Made by a program: the position numbers and the translations under genes
Assembly: GCF_013522725.1 (NCBI RefSeq)
Contig: NZ_JAAMRF010000007.1
Location: 62,001-126,000 of the forward strand
From: Stutzerimonas azotifigens
GTDB lineage: Bacteria; Pseudomonadota; Gammaproteobacteria; Pseudomonadales; Pseudomonadaceae
Direction of reading: 5' to 3'
Length of the DNA stretch: 64,000 nucleotides
Part shown: positions 16,771-24,410 of the stretch, piece by piece
Numbering within the stretch: the first letter of the stretch is position 1
How the letters are laid out: the number at the start of each line of letters is the position of its first letter
Notes under the pieces: model-generated
Told to the model about the DNA's origin: nothing
Seen by the model: the letters and a program-made list of their open reading frames with translations, nothing else
Databases searched by the model: none

Positions 16771-16896
16771 CAAAAGAAGCGCTATAAAATCTTCCCTAAA
16801 TCAATTGACAATTCACGTAATAGTGGCGATTTTAGATTTACGCATATGCCAGGCAGTGCTTGGCGAGTCTGATATCGGATCACAAAGGTGAATGGC

Positions 16897-18018
16897 ATGA
16901 CGATCGTGGTGGAGACGCTGAATCTGGGAGGAAGCGGACCGACCGTGATGGTGAAGGACACCATCGACGTAGCCGGTCATCCCACTCGGGCGTCCAGTCG
17001 GGCGCTGCAGGATGCCGAGCCGGCCACACGGCATGCCGACGTGGTAGCGGCGCTGCTGGCAAATGACTGCCGCCTGGTCGGCAAGGTGAGCCTCCACGAG
17101 CTGGCATTCGGCACGACCGGTATCAACCAGTTCACCGGCACTGCGCAAAACCCGCGCTACCCCGGGCGGATTCCCGGAGGTTCTTCGAGCAGTTCGGCCA
17201 CCGCGGTAGCCGCCGGGCTCTGCGATTTTTCGCTGGGGACCGATACCGGCGGCTCCATTCGTATTCCGGCCTGCTGTTGTGGCGTTTTCGGCTTCAAGCC
17301 CACCTTCGGCCGTGTCAGCCGGGCAGGCGTGATGCCGACGGAAACCTCCCTCGATTGCGTAGGCCCCTTCGCCGACAGCTTGCCGATGCTGATCGAGGCC
17401 ATGCGCATGATCGATCCCGGCTTCGGGCCCTTGCCCGAGGTCGAGGCGTTCGAAATTGGGGTGGTGGCGGTCGATGCGCAACCGGAAATCCTCGAGGCGA
17501 TACAGCACAGGTTGTCCGCCGCCGGTATCCGGCAAATGTCCGTTTCCCTGCCGCAGATGTCCGCCGCCTATGCCGCCGGCATGGTGGTGATCAATCGCGA
17601 AACCTGGAAGGCGGCCGGGCACCTGGTCGATGGAGGGCTGGTCGGAGAAGACGTCGCAGGTCGGCTGCTAGCCGCCGCACGAACCACCGATGAGGCCCTG
17701 GCCGAGGCCGAAGCCGTTCGCGCGGCCTTTACCGCCGAGGTGGATGCAGTGCTGGCGCAGCATCAGGTGCTCGCGCTGCCGACCATGCCCGACTACCCGC
17801 TGCGCATCGAAGATGCGGCCGATACCCGCGCCGTGCTGGGCATGACCGCCCTGGTGCGGCCTTTCAATCTTTCCGGCCACCCGGCCTTGACCATCCCGCT
17901 CGAAGGGAAATCTGGTCTGCCGGTTGGCCTGCAACTGATCGCCGCCAAAGGTGCGGACGAACGTCTTCTGGCGTTCGCCCAGGCTTTGCTGTGCCGATCC
18001 GAACAAGGTGGTAACTGA
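16897..18018 (+). CDS. iacH: Amidase-signature hydrolase IacH
   Basis: The 373-residue protein has the Ser-cisSer-Lys triad of the amidase signature family: Lys20 (VMVKDTID), Ser96 in the Gly-Gly-Ser-rich loop and Ser120 (TDTGGSIRIPA). The 24-residue spacing between the two serines is the family standard. IacH is the amidohydrolase-like member of the iac operons and is thought to act on an oxidised indole lactam late in IAA breakdown. The ATG at 16897 has AAAGG 8 nt upstream; GTG 16888 is an alternative. First gene of iacHABICDEFG. It is shorter than many amidases (about 450-500), but all catalytic elements are present. Confidence 0.88.
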   Translation: MTIVVETLNLGGSGPTVMVKDTIDVAGHPTRASSRALQDAEPATRHADVVAALLANDCRLVGKVSLHELAFGTTGINQFTGTAQNPRYPGRIPGGSSSSSATAVAAGLCDFSLGTDTGGSIRIPACCCGVFGFKPTFGRVSRAGVMPTETSLDCVGPFADSLPMLIEAMRMIDPGFGPLPEVEAFEIGVVAVDAQPEILEAIQHRLSAAGIRQMSVSLPQMSAAYAAGMVVINRETWKAAGHLVDGGLVGEDVAGRLLAAARTTDEALAEAEAVRAAFTAEVDAVLAQHQVLALPTMPDYPLRIEDAADTRAVLGMTALVRPFNLSGHPALTIPLEGKSGLPVGLQLIAAKGADERLLAFAQALLCRSEQGGN

Positions 18019-18032
18019 TCATGGAGCCCGTT

Positions 18033-19205
18033 ATGAAGCCCCTTAATGTGGTCGGCCAGCGACCAACTGCCGTCCCTTCCTCGAGCGATGCGTTCGAGGC
18101 CCTCTTGACGGATGTGCGCGGTCGAGGCCGTAGCGGAGAGTTTGATCGAAATGGCCACATTTCGCCAGACGTTATCGACCAGTTTAAGACTGTTGGCGTC
18201 TATCGAGCCTGCGTGCCCAAGCGTTTCGGTGGCGACGAGCGCACCCCCGCCGAATTCTGCGAAATGATCGAGCGGATATCCATGGCAGACGGGTCGGCCG
18301 GCTGGGTGGCCAGCTTCGGCATGAGCCCTGTCTATCTCTCCGCGCTGCCGCTGGAGACGATCCGGGAGATCTATGCCAATGGGCCCGATGTCGTCTTCGC
18401 CGGCGGTATCTTCCCGCCGCAGCCGGCCGAGATCGTCGAGGGTGGCTTCAAGGTGCGCGGACGCTGGAAGTACTCCAGCGGTTGCGTGGGGGCTTCGATC
18501 GTGGGCGTCGGCATCGCGCCGAAGAATGGCGACAAGCTGGATCTGCCGCGTCTGGCGGTGATGCCGCAGAGCAAGGCGCGCATCGAACGGACCTGGGACA
18601 CCGTCGGCCTGCTCGGCACCGGTAGCCACGATCTGATCGTCGAGGACGTGGTGGTGCCGGAGGCCTGGACCTTCGTGCGTGGTGGCGCTTCGAATTTGGA
18701 CGAGCCGTTTTTCCGCTATCCGTCACTGTCCTTCGCCACCCAGGTCCTTTCGGTGGTCGGACTCGGCGTGGCCCGGGCAGCGCTCGATGAATTGCGCGAC
18801 ATGGCCGCCGGCCGCATCTCGATCACCGGCGCGCCAGCGGTGGCCGACCGCCCGATCGCCCAGGTAGAGATCGCCAAGGCCGAGGCGGCGCTGCTATCGG
18901 CGCGCGCCTTCTTCTTCGATTCCATCGAGGACGCCTGGCAATGCGTGCTGGCCGGCGATCCCGTGCCGGCGGAAAAGACCAATCTGCTGCGCCTGTCCTC
19001 GACCCATGCCACCCGCGTCGCCGCGGATGTGGCGCGCACCGCGCAAATGCTGTCGGGCATGACCGGCGTCTACAACAGCAGCCCGCTGGCGCGCTTCGTC
19101 AACGACGCCCAGGTCGTCACCCAGCACGCGTTCATGGGCGACATCACCTACCAGAACGCCGGTGCCATCTTCTTCGGTAAGCAGCCCTTGCCGGGCTACC
19201 TCTGA
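18033..19205 (+). CDS. iacA: Indole-3-acetate monooxygenase IacA (acyl-CoA dehydrogenase fold)
   Basis: The 390-residue flavoprotein of the acyl-CoA-dehydrogenase/HpaB-like two-component monooxygenase group begins MKPLNVVGQRPTAVPSSSDA. Conserved segments are SMADGSAGWVASFGM and GLLGTGSHDLIVEDVVVPE. IacA hydroxylates the indole ring of IAA using reduced flavin supplied by IacG. I favour the ATG at 18033 (GGAG 6 nt upstream); ATG 18021 would add MEPV. It directly follows iacH. Its C-terminal QNAGAIFFGKQPLPGYL agrees with the family end. Confidence 0.9.
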   Translation: MKPLNVVGQRPTAVPSSSDAFEALLTDVRGRGRSGEFDRNGHISPDVIDQFKTVGVYRACVPKRFGGDERTPAEFCEMIERISMADGSAGWVASFGMSPVYLSALPLETIREIYANGPDVVFAGGIFPPQPAEIVEGGFKVRGRWKYSSGCVGASIVGVGIAPKNGDKLDLPRLAVMPQSKARIERTWDTVGLLGTGSHDLIVEDVVVPEAWTFVRGGASNLDEPFFRYPSLSFATQVLSVVGLGVARAALDELRDMAAGRISITGAPAVADRPIAQVEIAKAEAALLSARAFFFDSIEDAWQCVLAGDPVPAEKTNLLRLSSTHATRVAADVARTAQMLSGMTGVYNSSPLARFVNDAQVVTQHAFMGDITYQNAGAIFFGKQPLPGYL

Positions 19206-19223
19206 CCCTATCTGGAGCCAATC

Positions 19224-19586
19224 ATGAGCGAGAAAAAACCATTGCGCGTCCTGTTCTGCATGGGCATCAACCAGAACTTCTTCGATGCACCGCGTGAAGA
19301 GCAACTCGAAGTGTGGGCCGCGTTCAGCGCCATGTGGAACGGCATTCACGACCTGCCCGGCGTGAAGGTCTTCGGCAACATGGACGACGACCAGAGCATG
19401 GTCGGCCCGTCCACCGGTTACCCCTGGACCACCTACCTGCTGGCCGACGTTCCGGACCTCGAAACCGTGCATGCGGCCTGCAACCTGTTCCGTACCACGC
19501 CGGTGGGTGAGGGCACCTACAAGCTGTGGCGCTACGCCAAGGTCGAGGCCCGTACCGGCCGCGAACTCATCATCCAGCGCGCGTGA
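19224..19586 (+). CDS. iacB: IacB, small protein of the IAA operon
   Basis: The 120-residue protein begins MSEKKPLRVLFCMGINQNFF and contains GYPWTTYLLADVPDLETVHA. It looks like a small ferredoxin-like alpha/beta-barrel dimer (EthD/monooxygenase-accessory style), but I cannot name catalytic residues. It is required or accessory in characterised iac operons, and its exact reaction is poorly defined. GGAGCC precedes the ATG. It overlaps nothing and sits 18 nt after iacA and 5 nt before iacI. Confidence 0.85.
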   Translation: MSEKKPLRVLFCMGINQNFFDAPREEQLEVWAAFSAMWNGIHDLPGVKVFGNMDDDQSMVGPSTGYPWTTYLLADVPDLETVHAACNLFRTTPVGEGTYKLWRYAKVEARTGRELIIQRA

Positions 19587-19591
19587 CCGCC

Positions 19592-20122
19592 ATGTTGACC
19601 GAAACCCGGATCGCCGATCTCCAAGCGCAGCTCGAGCGCTTCCAGATCGAGCACGCCTCACGCGCCTGTATGAACCGCTACATGGTGCTGTGCGACGCCC
19701 TCGATGCAAGCACGCCGCTGGACGAACTGGCCGGCCTGTTCACCACGGACGCCGTGTGGGAAGGCAAGGGCGCCAAGTATGCCGGCAGCTTCGGTGGCTA
19801 CCGCGGCCGTGAGGCAATTCGCGCGATGTTTGCGACCTACATGAAGACGCCGGCGCACTTCGCCCTGAACGTGCATTTCCTCACCAGCGAGCTGATCGAG
19901 GTGAGCGAAGAGGGTGCTCTGGGCAGCTGGGTGATGTTGCAGACCTCGACCTTCGCCGACGGCGCCTCGCACCTCAATGCGGCGCGCCTGACCGTGCGTT
20001 TCGCCGAGGAGGGTGGGCAATGGCGCATGGCGCATTTCCAGACCGAAAACCTGTTCAGCCGTCCCGTGGATGCGTGGAACAGCGAGGCCCGTTTGCCGGT
20101 GCCCGAAAAGCCGGCCGAATGA
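19592..20122 (+). CDS. iacI: SnoaL/NTF2-fold protein IacI
   Basis: The 176-residue protein starts MLTETRIADLQAQLERFQIE. It has the SnoaL-like/NTF2 cone fold pattern: an N-terminal helix pair, then CDALDASTPLDELAGLFTTD and VWEGKGAKYAGSFGGYRGRE. It is the iacI position gene (between iacB and iacC). The fold is used by small isomerases and by dioxygenase beta subunits, so a pocket-forming but non-redox role is likely. I chose the ATG at 19592; longer frames upstream would lie inside iacB. Confidence 0.85.
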   Translation: MLTETRIADLQAQLERFQIEHASRACMNRYMVLCDALDASTPLDELAGLFTTDAVWEGKGAKYAGSFGGYRGREAIRAMFATYMKTPAHFALNVHFLTSELIEVSEEGALGSWVMLQTSTFADGASHLNAARLTVRFAEEGGQWRMAHFQTENLFSRPVDAWNSEARLPVPEKPAE

Positions 20123-20171
20123 CCCCGAGACTTTCTTGACGTCGGCCAGCCAAGCCGATGAGGAGCCAACC

Positions 20172-21446
20172 GTGAACAACCTGATCGAAGCCGTAAACCT
20201 CGAGTGCGATCCCGCCGACCTGGTGCAGGCCGACCGTGTGCACACCTCGCTGTACACCGACCCCAAACTGTTCGATGCGGAGATGGAAAAGATCTTCTAC
20301 AGCACTTGGGTGTGGGTCGCCCACGTGAGCGAAATTCCAGACGCGGGCAGCTACAAGAGCACCTTCATCGGCAAGCAGCCGGTCATTGTGGTGCGCGACC
20401 GCAAGAAGGCCGTGCACGTACTGCTCAACCGCTGCCGTCACCGCGGCGCCACTGTCTGCGAGCACAAGAAAGGCAAGACCAACAGCTTCGTCTGCCCCTA
20501 CCACGGCTGGGGCTACGCCCTGGACGGTTCGCTGCGCGGCATTCCGCACCCGGACAGCTACGGCGACTGCCTGGACAAGAGCGAGCTGCCGCTGGTGAGC
20601 CTGCGTGTCGAAGAGTATGCCGGCATGCTGTTCGCCACTTTCAAGGACGACATCGAGCCGCTGGTGGACTTCCTCGGCCCGGCCAAGAAGTGGATGGATC
20701 TGTTCATGAAGCAGGGCGCCGGCTACGGCATCAAGGTACCGGGCGAACACCGCTTCCGCTTCCCGGGCAACTGGAAGATCCAGCTGGAAAACACCACTGA
20801 CGCCTACCATTTCCCGCTGGTACACAAGTCGTTCCTGCACTCGGTCGACCAGCAGACCATGGACATGCTCGATTTCGTCGGCGGCTCCGGCTACGTCGAA
20901 GACCTCGGCAACGGCCATAGCGTGATGGTGATGATTCCAGACCTGGTCGATCTGGAAGCCAATCTCGACGCGCCGATCCCCACCCGTTTCGAGGAACTGG
21001 CCCAGGAGCTGCGCGACGAGGGCATCGAGGACATGCAGGTCCGCCGCATTGTCCGCGCGGTCGGCGGCTCGGGCTTCAATCTCAACCTGTTTCCCAACGT
21101 CGCCTGCTCGATGGCGTTCTTCCGCGTGCTGCAGCCGATCTCGGTCAACGAGACGGAGATTCATCACTCGGTGATCACCATGGACGGCGGCCCCGCCGCG
21201 GCCAACCGCTATCGCCTGCGCCTGCACGAACACTTCCAGGGACCGATGGGCTTCGGCACGCCGGACGATTCCGAGGCCTGGGAGCGGGTGCAGAAGGGGG
21301 CCAGCGCCGGTGAAGACCTGTGGATCATGCTCAACCGCGGCCTGCCCGGCGAGAAGCCGAGCGAGGACGGACTGGTCAGCGACGTGTCCGCCGAAACCGG
21401 GATGCGCGCGGCTTATCAGCAGTGGAAAAAGATGATGTCGGTTTGA
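20172..21446 (+). CDS. iacC: Rieske oxygenase alpha subunit IacC
   Basis: The GTG start at 20172 (GAGGAGCC upstream) gives 424 residues. Rieske 2Fe-2S ligands are Cys88, His90, Cys108 and His111 (NRCRHRGATVC and FVCPYHGWGY). The mononuclear iron site uses His213 and His218 with the bridging Asp210 (TTDAYHFPLVH). With IacD it forms a ring-hydroxylating dioxygenase of the benzoate/anthranilate type, fed by IacF. In iac pathways this enzyme acts near the end to yield catechol, which catA in this window can cleave. No ferredoxin gene is needed because IacF carries its own 2Fe-2S domain. Confidence 0.93.
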   Translation: MNNLIEAVNLECDPADLVQADRVHTSLYTDPKLFDAEMEKIFYSTWVWVAHVSEIPDAGSYKSTFIGKQPVIVVRDRKKAVHVLLNRCRHRGATVCEHKKGKTNSFVCPYHGWGYALDGSLRGIPHPDSYGDCLDKSELPLVSLRVEEYAGMLFATFKDDIEPLVDFLGPAKKWMDLFMKQGAGYGIKVPGEHRFRFPGNWKIQLENTTDAYHFPLVHKSFLHSVDQQTMDMLDFVGGSGYVEDLGNGHSVMVMIPDLVDLEANLDAPIPTRFEELAQELRDEGIEDMQVRRIVRAVGGSGFNLNLFPNVACSMAFFRVLQPISVNETEIHHSVITMDGGPAAANRYRLRLHEHFQGPMGFGTPDDSEAWERVQKGASAGEDLWIMLNRGLPGEKPSEDGLVSDVSAETGMRAAYQQWKKMMSV

Positions 21447-21459
21447 GGGGAGCCACGAA

Positions 21460-21936
21460 ATGAATCTGCAAGTACTTCAAGAAGTCACCGCCTTCATCTG
21501 GCAGGAAGGCGACATGCTCGACCACGGCGAATACGACGCATGGTTAGCGCTGTGGGCCGAGAAGGGCACCTACATCATCCCGATCGACCCGAACGAAGAG
21601 GATTTCGACAACACGCTCAACTACGCCTACGACGATGCGCATATGCGCCAGAAGCGCGTACAGCGTCTGATCGGCGGGGAGTCCATTTCCACCAGCCCGC
21701 GGCCACGCACCGTGCGCACCCTGTCGCGCTTCAGGGTGCTGGCCGACGACGGCTCGCGGGTGACAGTCCGTTGCGCGCAGAACCTGCGCGAGTTTCGCAA
21801 GGACGTGCTCAAGCACTACAGCGCCGACATCGTCTACGACCTGGTGCGCAGCGAGGGTGGCTTCAGCATCGAACGCAAGCTGGTCCGCCTGATCAACTCC
21901 GACGATGCCCTGGCCGGCATCGGCTACATCCTCTGA
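21460..21936 (+). CDS. iacD: Rieske oxygenase beta subunit IacD
   Basis: The 158-residue small subunit begins MNLQVLQEVTAFIWQEGDML and continues HGEYDAWLALWAEKGTYIIP. It has the NTF2-like fold of aromatic dioxygenase beta subunits. It lies 13 nt after iacC with GGGGAGCC before the ATG, so the two subunits should be made in equal amounts. It is structural and helps position the substrate pocket of the alpha3-beta3 complex. Confidence 0.93.
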   Translation: MNLQVLQEVTAFIWQEGDMLDHGEYDAWLALWAEKGTYIIPIDPNEEDFDNTLNYAYDDAHMRQKRVQRLIGGESISTSPRPRTVRTLSRFRVLADDGSRVTVRCAQNLREFRKDVLKHYSADIVYDLVRSEGGFSIERKLVRLINSDDALAGIGYIL

Positions 21937-21946
21937 GGACCACGCC

Positions 21947-22684
21947 ATGCAGATTGCACTCGTCACCGGTGCGGCCCAGGGATTGGGTTACGCCATAGCA
22001 GGGCGGCTATTCGCCGCCGGCTATGCGGTAGTCATCACCGACTTCTCTCTGGATCGCGCCCAGTCCGCCGCCAATGCTCTGGACAGCAGCGGGGAGCGGG
22101 TGCTGGCGCTCAAGCTCGACGTGGGCGACAAGTCCGACTTCGAGTCCGCCCTGGCCGCCACCCTGGAGCGTTTCGGCGCCTTGCATGTGGCGGTGAACAA
22201 CGCGGCCATGACCATGACCACTCCGGTCATGCAGATCAGCCCCGAAGAGTTCGACCGCGTCATGAGCCTCAACACCCGCAGCGTCTTCGTCGGCTGCCAG
22301 GTGTTCGGTGCGCACATGGCCGCGGCCGGGTACGGGCGCATCGTCAACATGGCCTCGTTGGCGGGGCAGAACGGCGGCACCGCCACCGGCGCGCACTACG
22401 CCGCGTCCAAGGGCGCCATCGTCACCCTGACCAAGATCTTCGCCAAGGAGCTGGCCGCCGGCGGCGTGACCGTCAATGCCATCGCCCCCGGGCCGATCGA
22501 TTCGCCTGCAGTGCACGCCGCGGTGCCGGCCGAACGCATGGCGGGGATGCTCGGCAACATCCCGGTCAAGCGCCTGGGCGATGCGGATTTTCTCGGCGAC
22601 CTGATCGTGCAGCTCGCACGACCGGAAGCCTACTTCACCACCGGGGCGACCTGGGATGTGAACGGCGGCCTGTTCATGCGCTGA
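21947..22684 (+). CDS. iacE: Short-chain dehydrogenase/reductase IacE
   Basis: The 245-residue classical SDR begins MQIALVTGAAQGLGYAIAGR (NAD(P) motif TGAAQGLG). NNAA lies at 84-87, and the catalytic Ser137, Tyr151 and Lys155 form an intact YAASK motif. IacE acts on the hydroxylated IAA made by IacA in the IAA route. It starts 11 nt after iacD with GAGGA upstream. The antisense frames here are artefacts. Confidence 0.9.
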   Translation: MQIALVTGAAQGLGYAIAGRLFAAGYAVVITDFSLDRAQSAANALDSSGERVLALKLDVGDKSDFESALAATLERFGALHVAVNNAAMTMTTPVMQISPEEFDRVMSLNTRSVFVGCQVFGAHMAAAGYGRIVNMASLAGQNGGTATGAHYAASKGAIVTLTKIFAKELAAGGVTVNAIAPGPIDSPAVHAAVPAERMAGMLGNIPVKRLGDADFLGDLIVQLARPEAYFTTGATWDVNGGLFMR

Positions 22685-22756
22685 TCGACCGTTACAACGA
22701 TGCGACAGCCGGCCAACGGCTGCGTTTTACCTTGACGTGCAATGCGGTGAATCGAG

Positions 22757-23716
22757 ATGACTGAAGAACTCCTGAAGGTGCAGGTGCACAAGCGCCAGTT
22801 GCAGGGCGACGGTGTCGTCGTGCTCGACCTGATCCCGGTCGGTGGCACCACGCTGCCAGCCTTCGAAGCCGGCGCCCACGTGGACATCCACATCGCTCCC
22901 GGCCTGGTGCGCCAGTATTCGCTGTGCAGCGACCCGGCGGACAACGCGACCTACCGTCTCGGCGTGCTCAAGGACCCGGCCTCGCGTGGCGGTTCCACCG
23001 GCGTGCACGACAAACTGCTCGAAGGCGCCGAGGTGCAGATCAGCGTACCTCGCAACCTGTTTCCGCTGGTGACCCAGGCGCGGCGTTCGATCCTCATCGG
23101 GGGCGGCATTGGCATCACCCCGATGATCGCCATGGCCTACGCGCTCCAGGCGCAAGGGGCCGATTTCGAATTGCACTACTGCGGGCGCTCCCGCAGCCGC
23201 AGCGCGTTTCTCGACGAGCTGCAGAGCGCGGCTTTCGCAGATCGCGTCGTTACCCATTTCGACGATGAACCCGCCGAACATAAGCTCGACCTCGACGCCT
23301 TACTCGGCCAGGGCCAGCCCGGTGTACACGTCTATACCTGCGGCCCGTCAGGCTTCATGGACTGGGTGATCGAAAGCGCATCCCGCAAGGGCTATGCCGA
23401 CGACCACATCCACCGTGAGTACTTCCAGGTCGAGGTCGACAGCTCTGGTGAAAGCTTCGAGGTCGTGGCGGCCAAGAGCGGCAAAAGCGTTCAGGTGGCC
23501 GAAGGCCAGACCATCCTCGAGGCGCTCGGCACGCTGGGCATCAAGATCGAGGTGTCCTGCGAGCAGGGCGTATGCGGAACCTGTCTGTGCGATGTGCTCG
23601 AAGGCGAGCCAGATCACCGAGATGTATACCTGACCGACGAGGAAAAGGAAGCCAACGACCAGATCCTGGTCTGCTGCTCCCGCGCCAAGTCGAAAAAACT
23701 CGTTCTGGATATCTGA
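22757..23716 (+). CDS. iacF: Phthalate-dioxygenase-reductase type ferredoxin reductase IacF
   Basis: The 319-residue reductase has a flavin domain (RQYSLCSDP, residues 52-60), an NAD(P)H domain (IGGGIGITPM at 114-123 and CGPSGFMDWV at 195-204) and a C-terminal plant-type 2Fe-2S domain with Cys268, Cys273, Cys276 and Cys306. This order (flavin-NAD-2Fe-2S) is that of phthalate dioxygenase reductase. It passes electrons from NAD(P)H to IacC. The 72-nt gap from iacE has no terminator. Confidence 0.93.
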   Translation: MTEELLKVQVHKRQLQGDGVVVLDLIPVGGTTLPAFEAGAHVDIHIAPGLVRQYSLCSDPADNATYRLGVLKDPASRGGSTGVHDKLLEGAEVQISVPRNLFPLVTQARRSILIGGGIGITPMIAMAYALQAQGADFELHYCGRSRSRSAFLDELQSAAFADRVVTHFDDEPAEHKLDLDALLGQGQPGVHVYTCGPSGFMDWVIESASRKGYADDHIHREYFQVEVDSSGESFEVVAAKSGKSVQVAEGQTILEALGTLGIKIEVSCEQGVCGTCLCDVLEGEPDHRDVYLTDEEKEANDQILVCCSRAKSKKLVLDI

Positions 23717-23729
23717 GGAGGGCCGAACA

Positions 23730-24230
23730 ATGGTCGACGTAACCGGCTTCCGTAATGCCATGGCCATGCTGGGTGGCGCTGTTTCCGTGATTACCACCGA
23801 TGGCCCTTCGGGTCGTTTCGGGTTCACCGCTTCGGCCGTCTGCAGCGTGACCGATTCGCCACCGACGCTGCTGGTCTGCATGAACCGTACATCCGCCTCC
23901 AACGTGCATTTCAAGAACAACGGCGTGTTGTGCGTGAACGTGCTCGCCGGCACCCATCAGGATGTTTCCGGCGCATTCGCCAACCGCAACATTTCGATGG
24001 AAGAGCGTTTCGCCAGTGCCGATTGGTCGGTATTGAAAAGCGGCTCTCCGGCGATGGACGACGCGCTCGTCAACTTTGATTGCTGTATCGCTCAAGTTCA
24101 TGAGATCGGCTCGCACAGTATCTTCTACTGCGAAATACAGGAAATAAAACAGGGCGCAGCCGAAGACGGTCTGGTTTATTTCAATCGCGCCTACCATAAG
24201 CTTTGCGAGGGCTCCAAAGCGCTTCGCTGA
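23730..24230 (+). CDS. iacG: NAD(P)H:flavin reductase IacG
   Basis: The 166-residue protein of the flavin-reductase-like (HpaC/RutF) family contains the typical FRNAMAMLGGAVSVITTDGP and GFTASAVCSVTDSPPTLLVC. It supplies reduced flavin to the monooxygenase IacA. GAGGAGGG precedes the ATG and the gene starts 13 nt after iacF. It closes the conserved H-A-B-I-C-D-E-F-G order. Confidence 0.92.
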   Translation: MVDVTGFRNAMAMLGGAVSVITTDGPSGRFGFTASAVCSVTDSPPTLLVCMNRTSASNVHFKNNGVLCVNVLAGTHQDVSGAFANRNISMEERFASADWSVLKSGSPAMDDALVNFDCCIAQVHEIGSHSIFYCEIQEIKQGAAEDGLVYFNRAYHKLCEGSKALR

Positions 24231-24254
24231 TCTCTTCCGATAGTTAAAAGAAGT

Positions 24255-24271
24255 CCGAACTGCATGTTCGG
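24255..24271. other. Short hairpin after iacG
   Basis: CCGAAC-TGCAT-GTTCGG is a perfect 6-bp stem 24 nt past the iacG stop, with no T-run. It may mark the end or a processing point of the iac transcript. Confidence 0.35.
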
Positions 24272-24410
24272 GCAAAGGCCTTGTGTTGCCTGCTTTCGTG
24301 GATAAGTGCATCGCAGAGTGCACCACGAATTGAACTGCCAAGTTTGCGATTAGTTGATCTGCTCAGACCAAGAACGTCGGCTCGTCCGATAATTAAAAAG
24401 GAGCGTCACA

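Larger units (their letters stand above)
16215..16896. promoter_or_regulatory. AT-rich divergent control region of livJ and iacH
   Basis: These 680 bp contain no convincing gene. The first 260 bp have normal composition and hold nothing I recognise. From about 16480 to 16860 the sequence becomes strikingly AT-rich compared with its neighbours. It contains several palindromes (listed separately), a TATAAA at 16783-16788 and a TTGACA at 16805-16810. It must contain the promoters of both the transporter operon and the iac operon. Confidence 0.7.

Noticed and set aside
20055-21233. 392-codon minus-strand frame over iacC
   Set aside because: The plus strand carries a Rieske oxygenase with all ligands; the antisense frame is a shadow.
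20172-23716. Reading the dioxygenase genes as anthranilate or benzoate dioxygenase (antABC/benABC)
   Set aside because: The surrounding iacHABI and iacEG genes and their order fit the IAA operon; ant or ben operons lack these partners.
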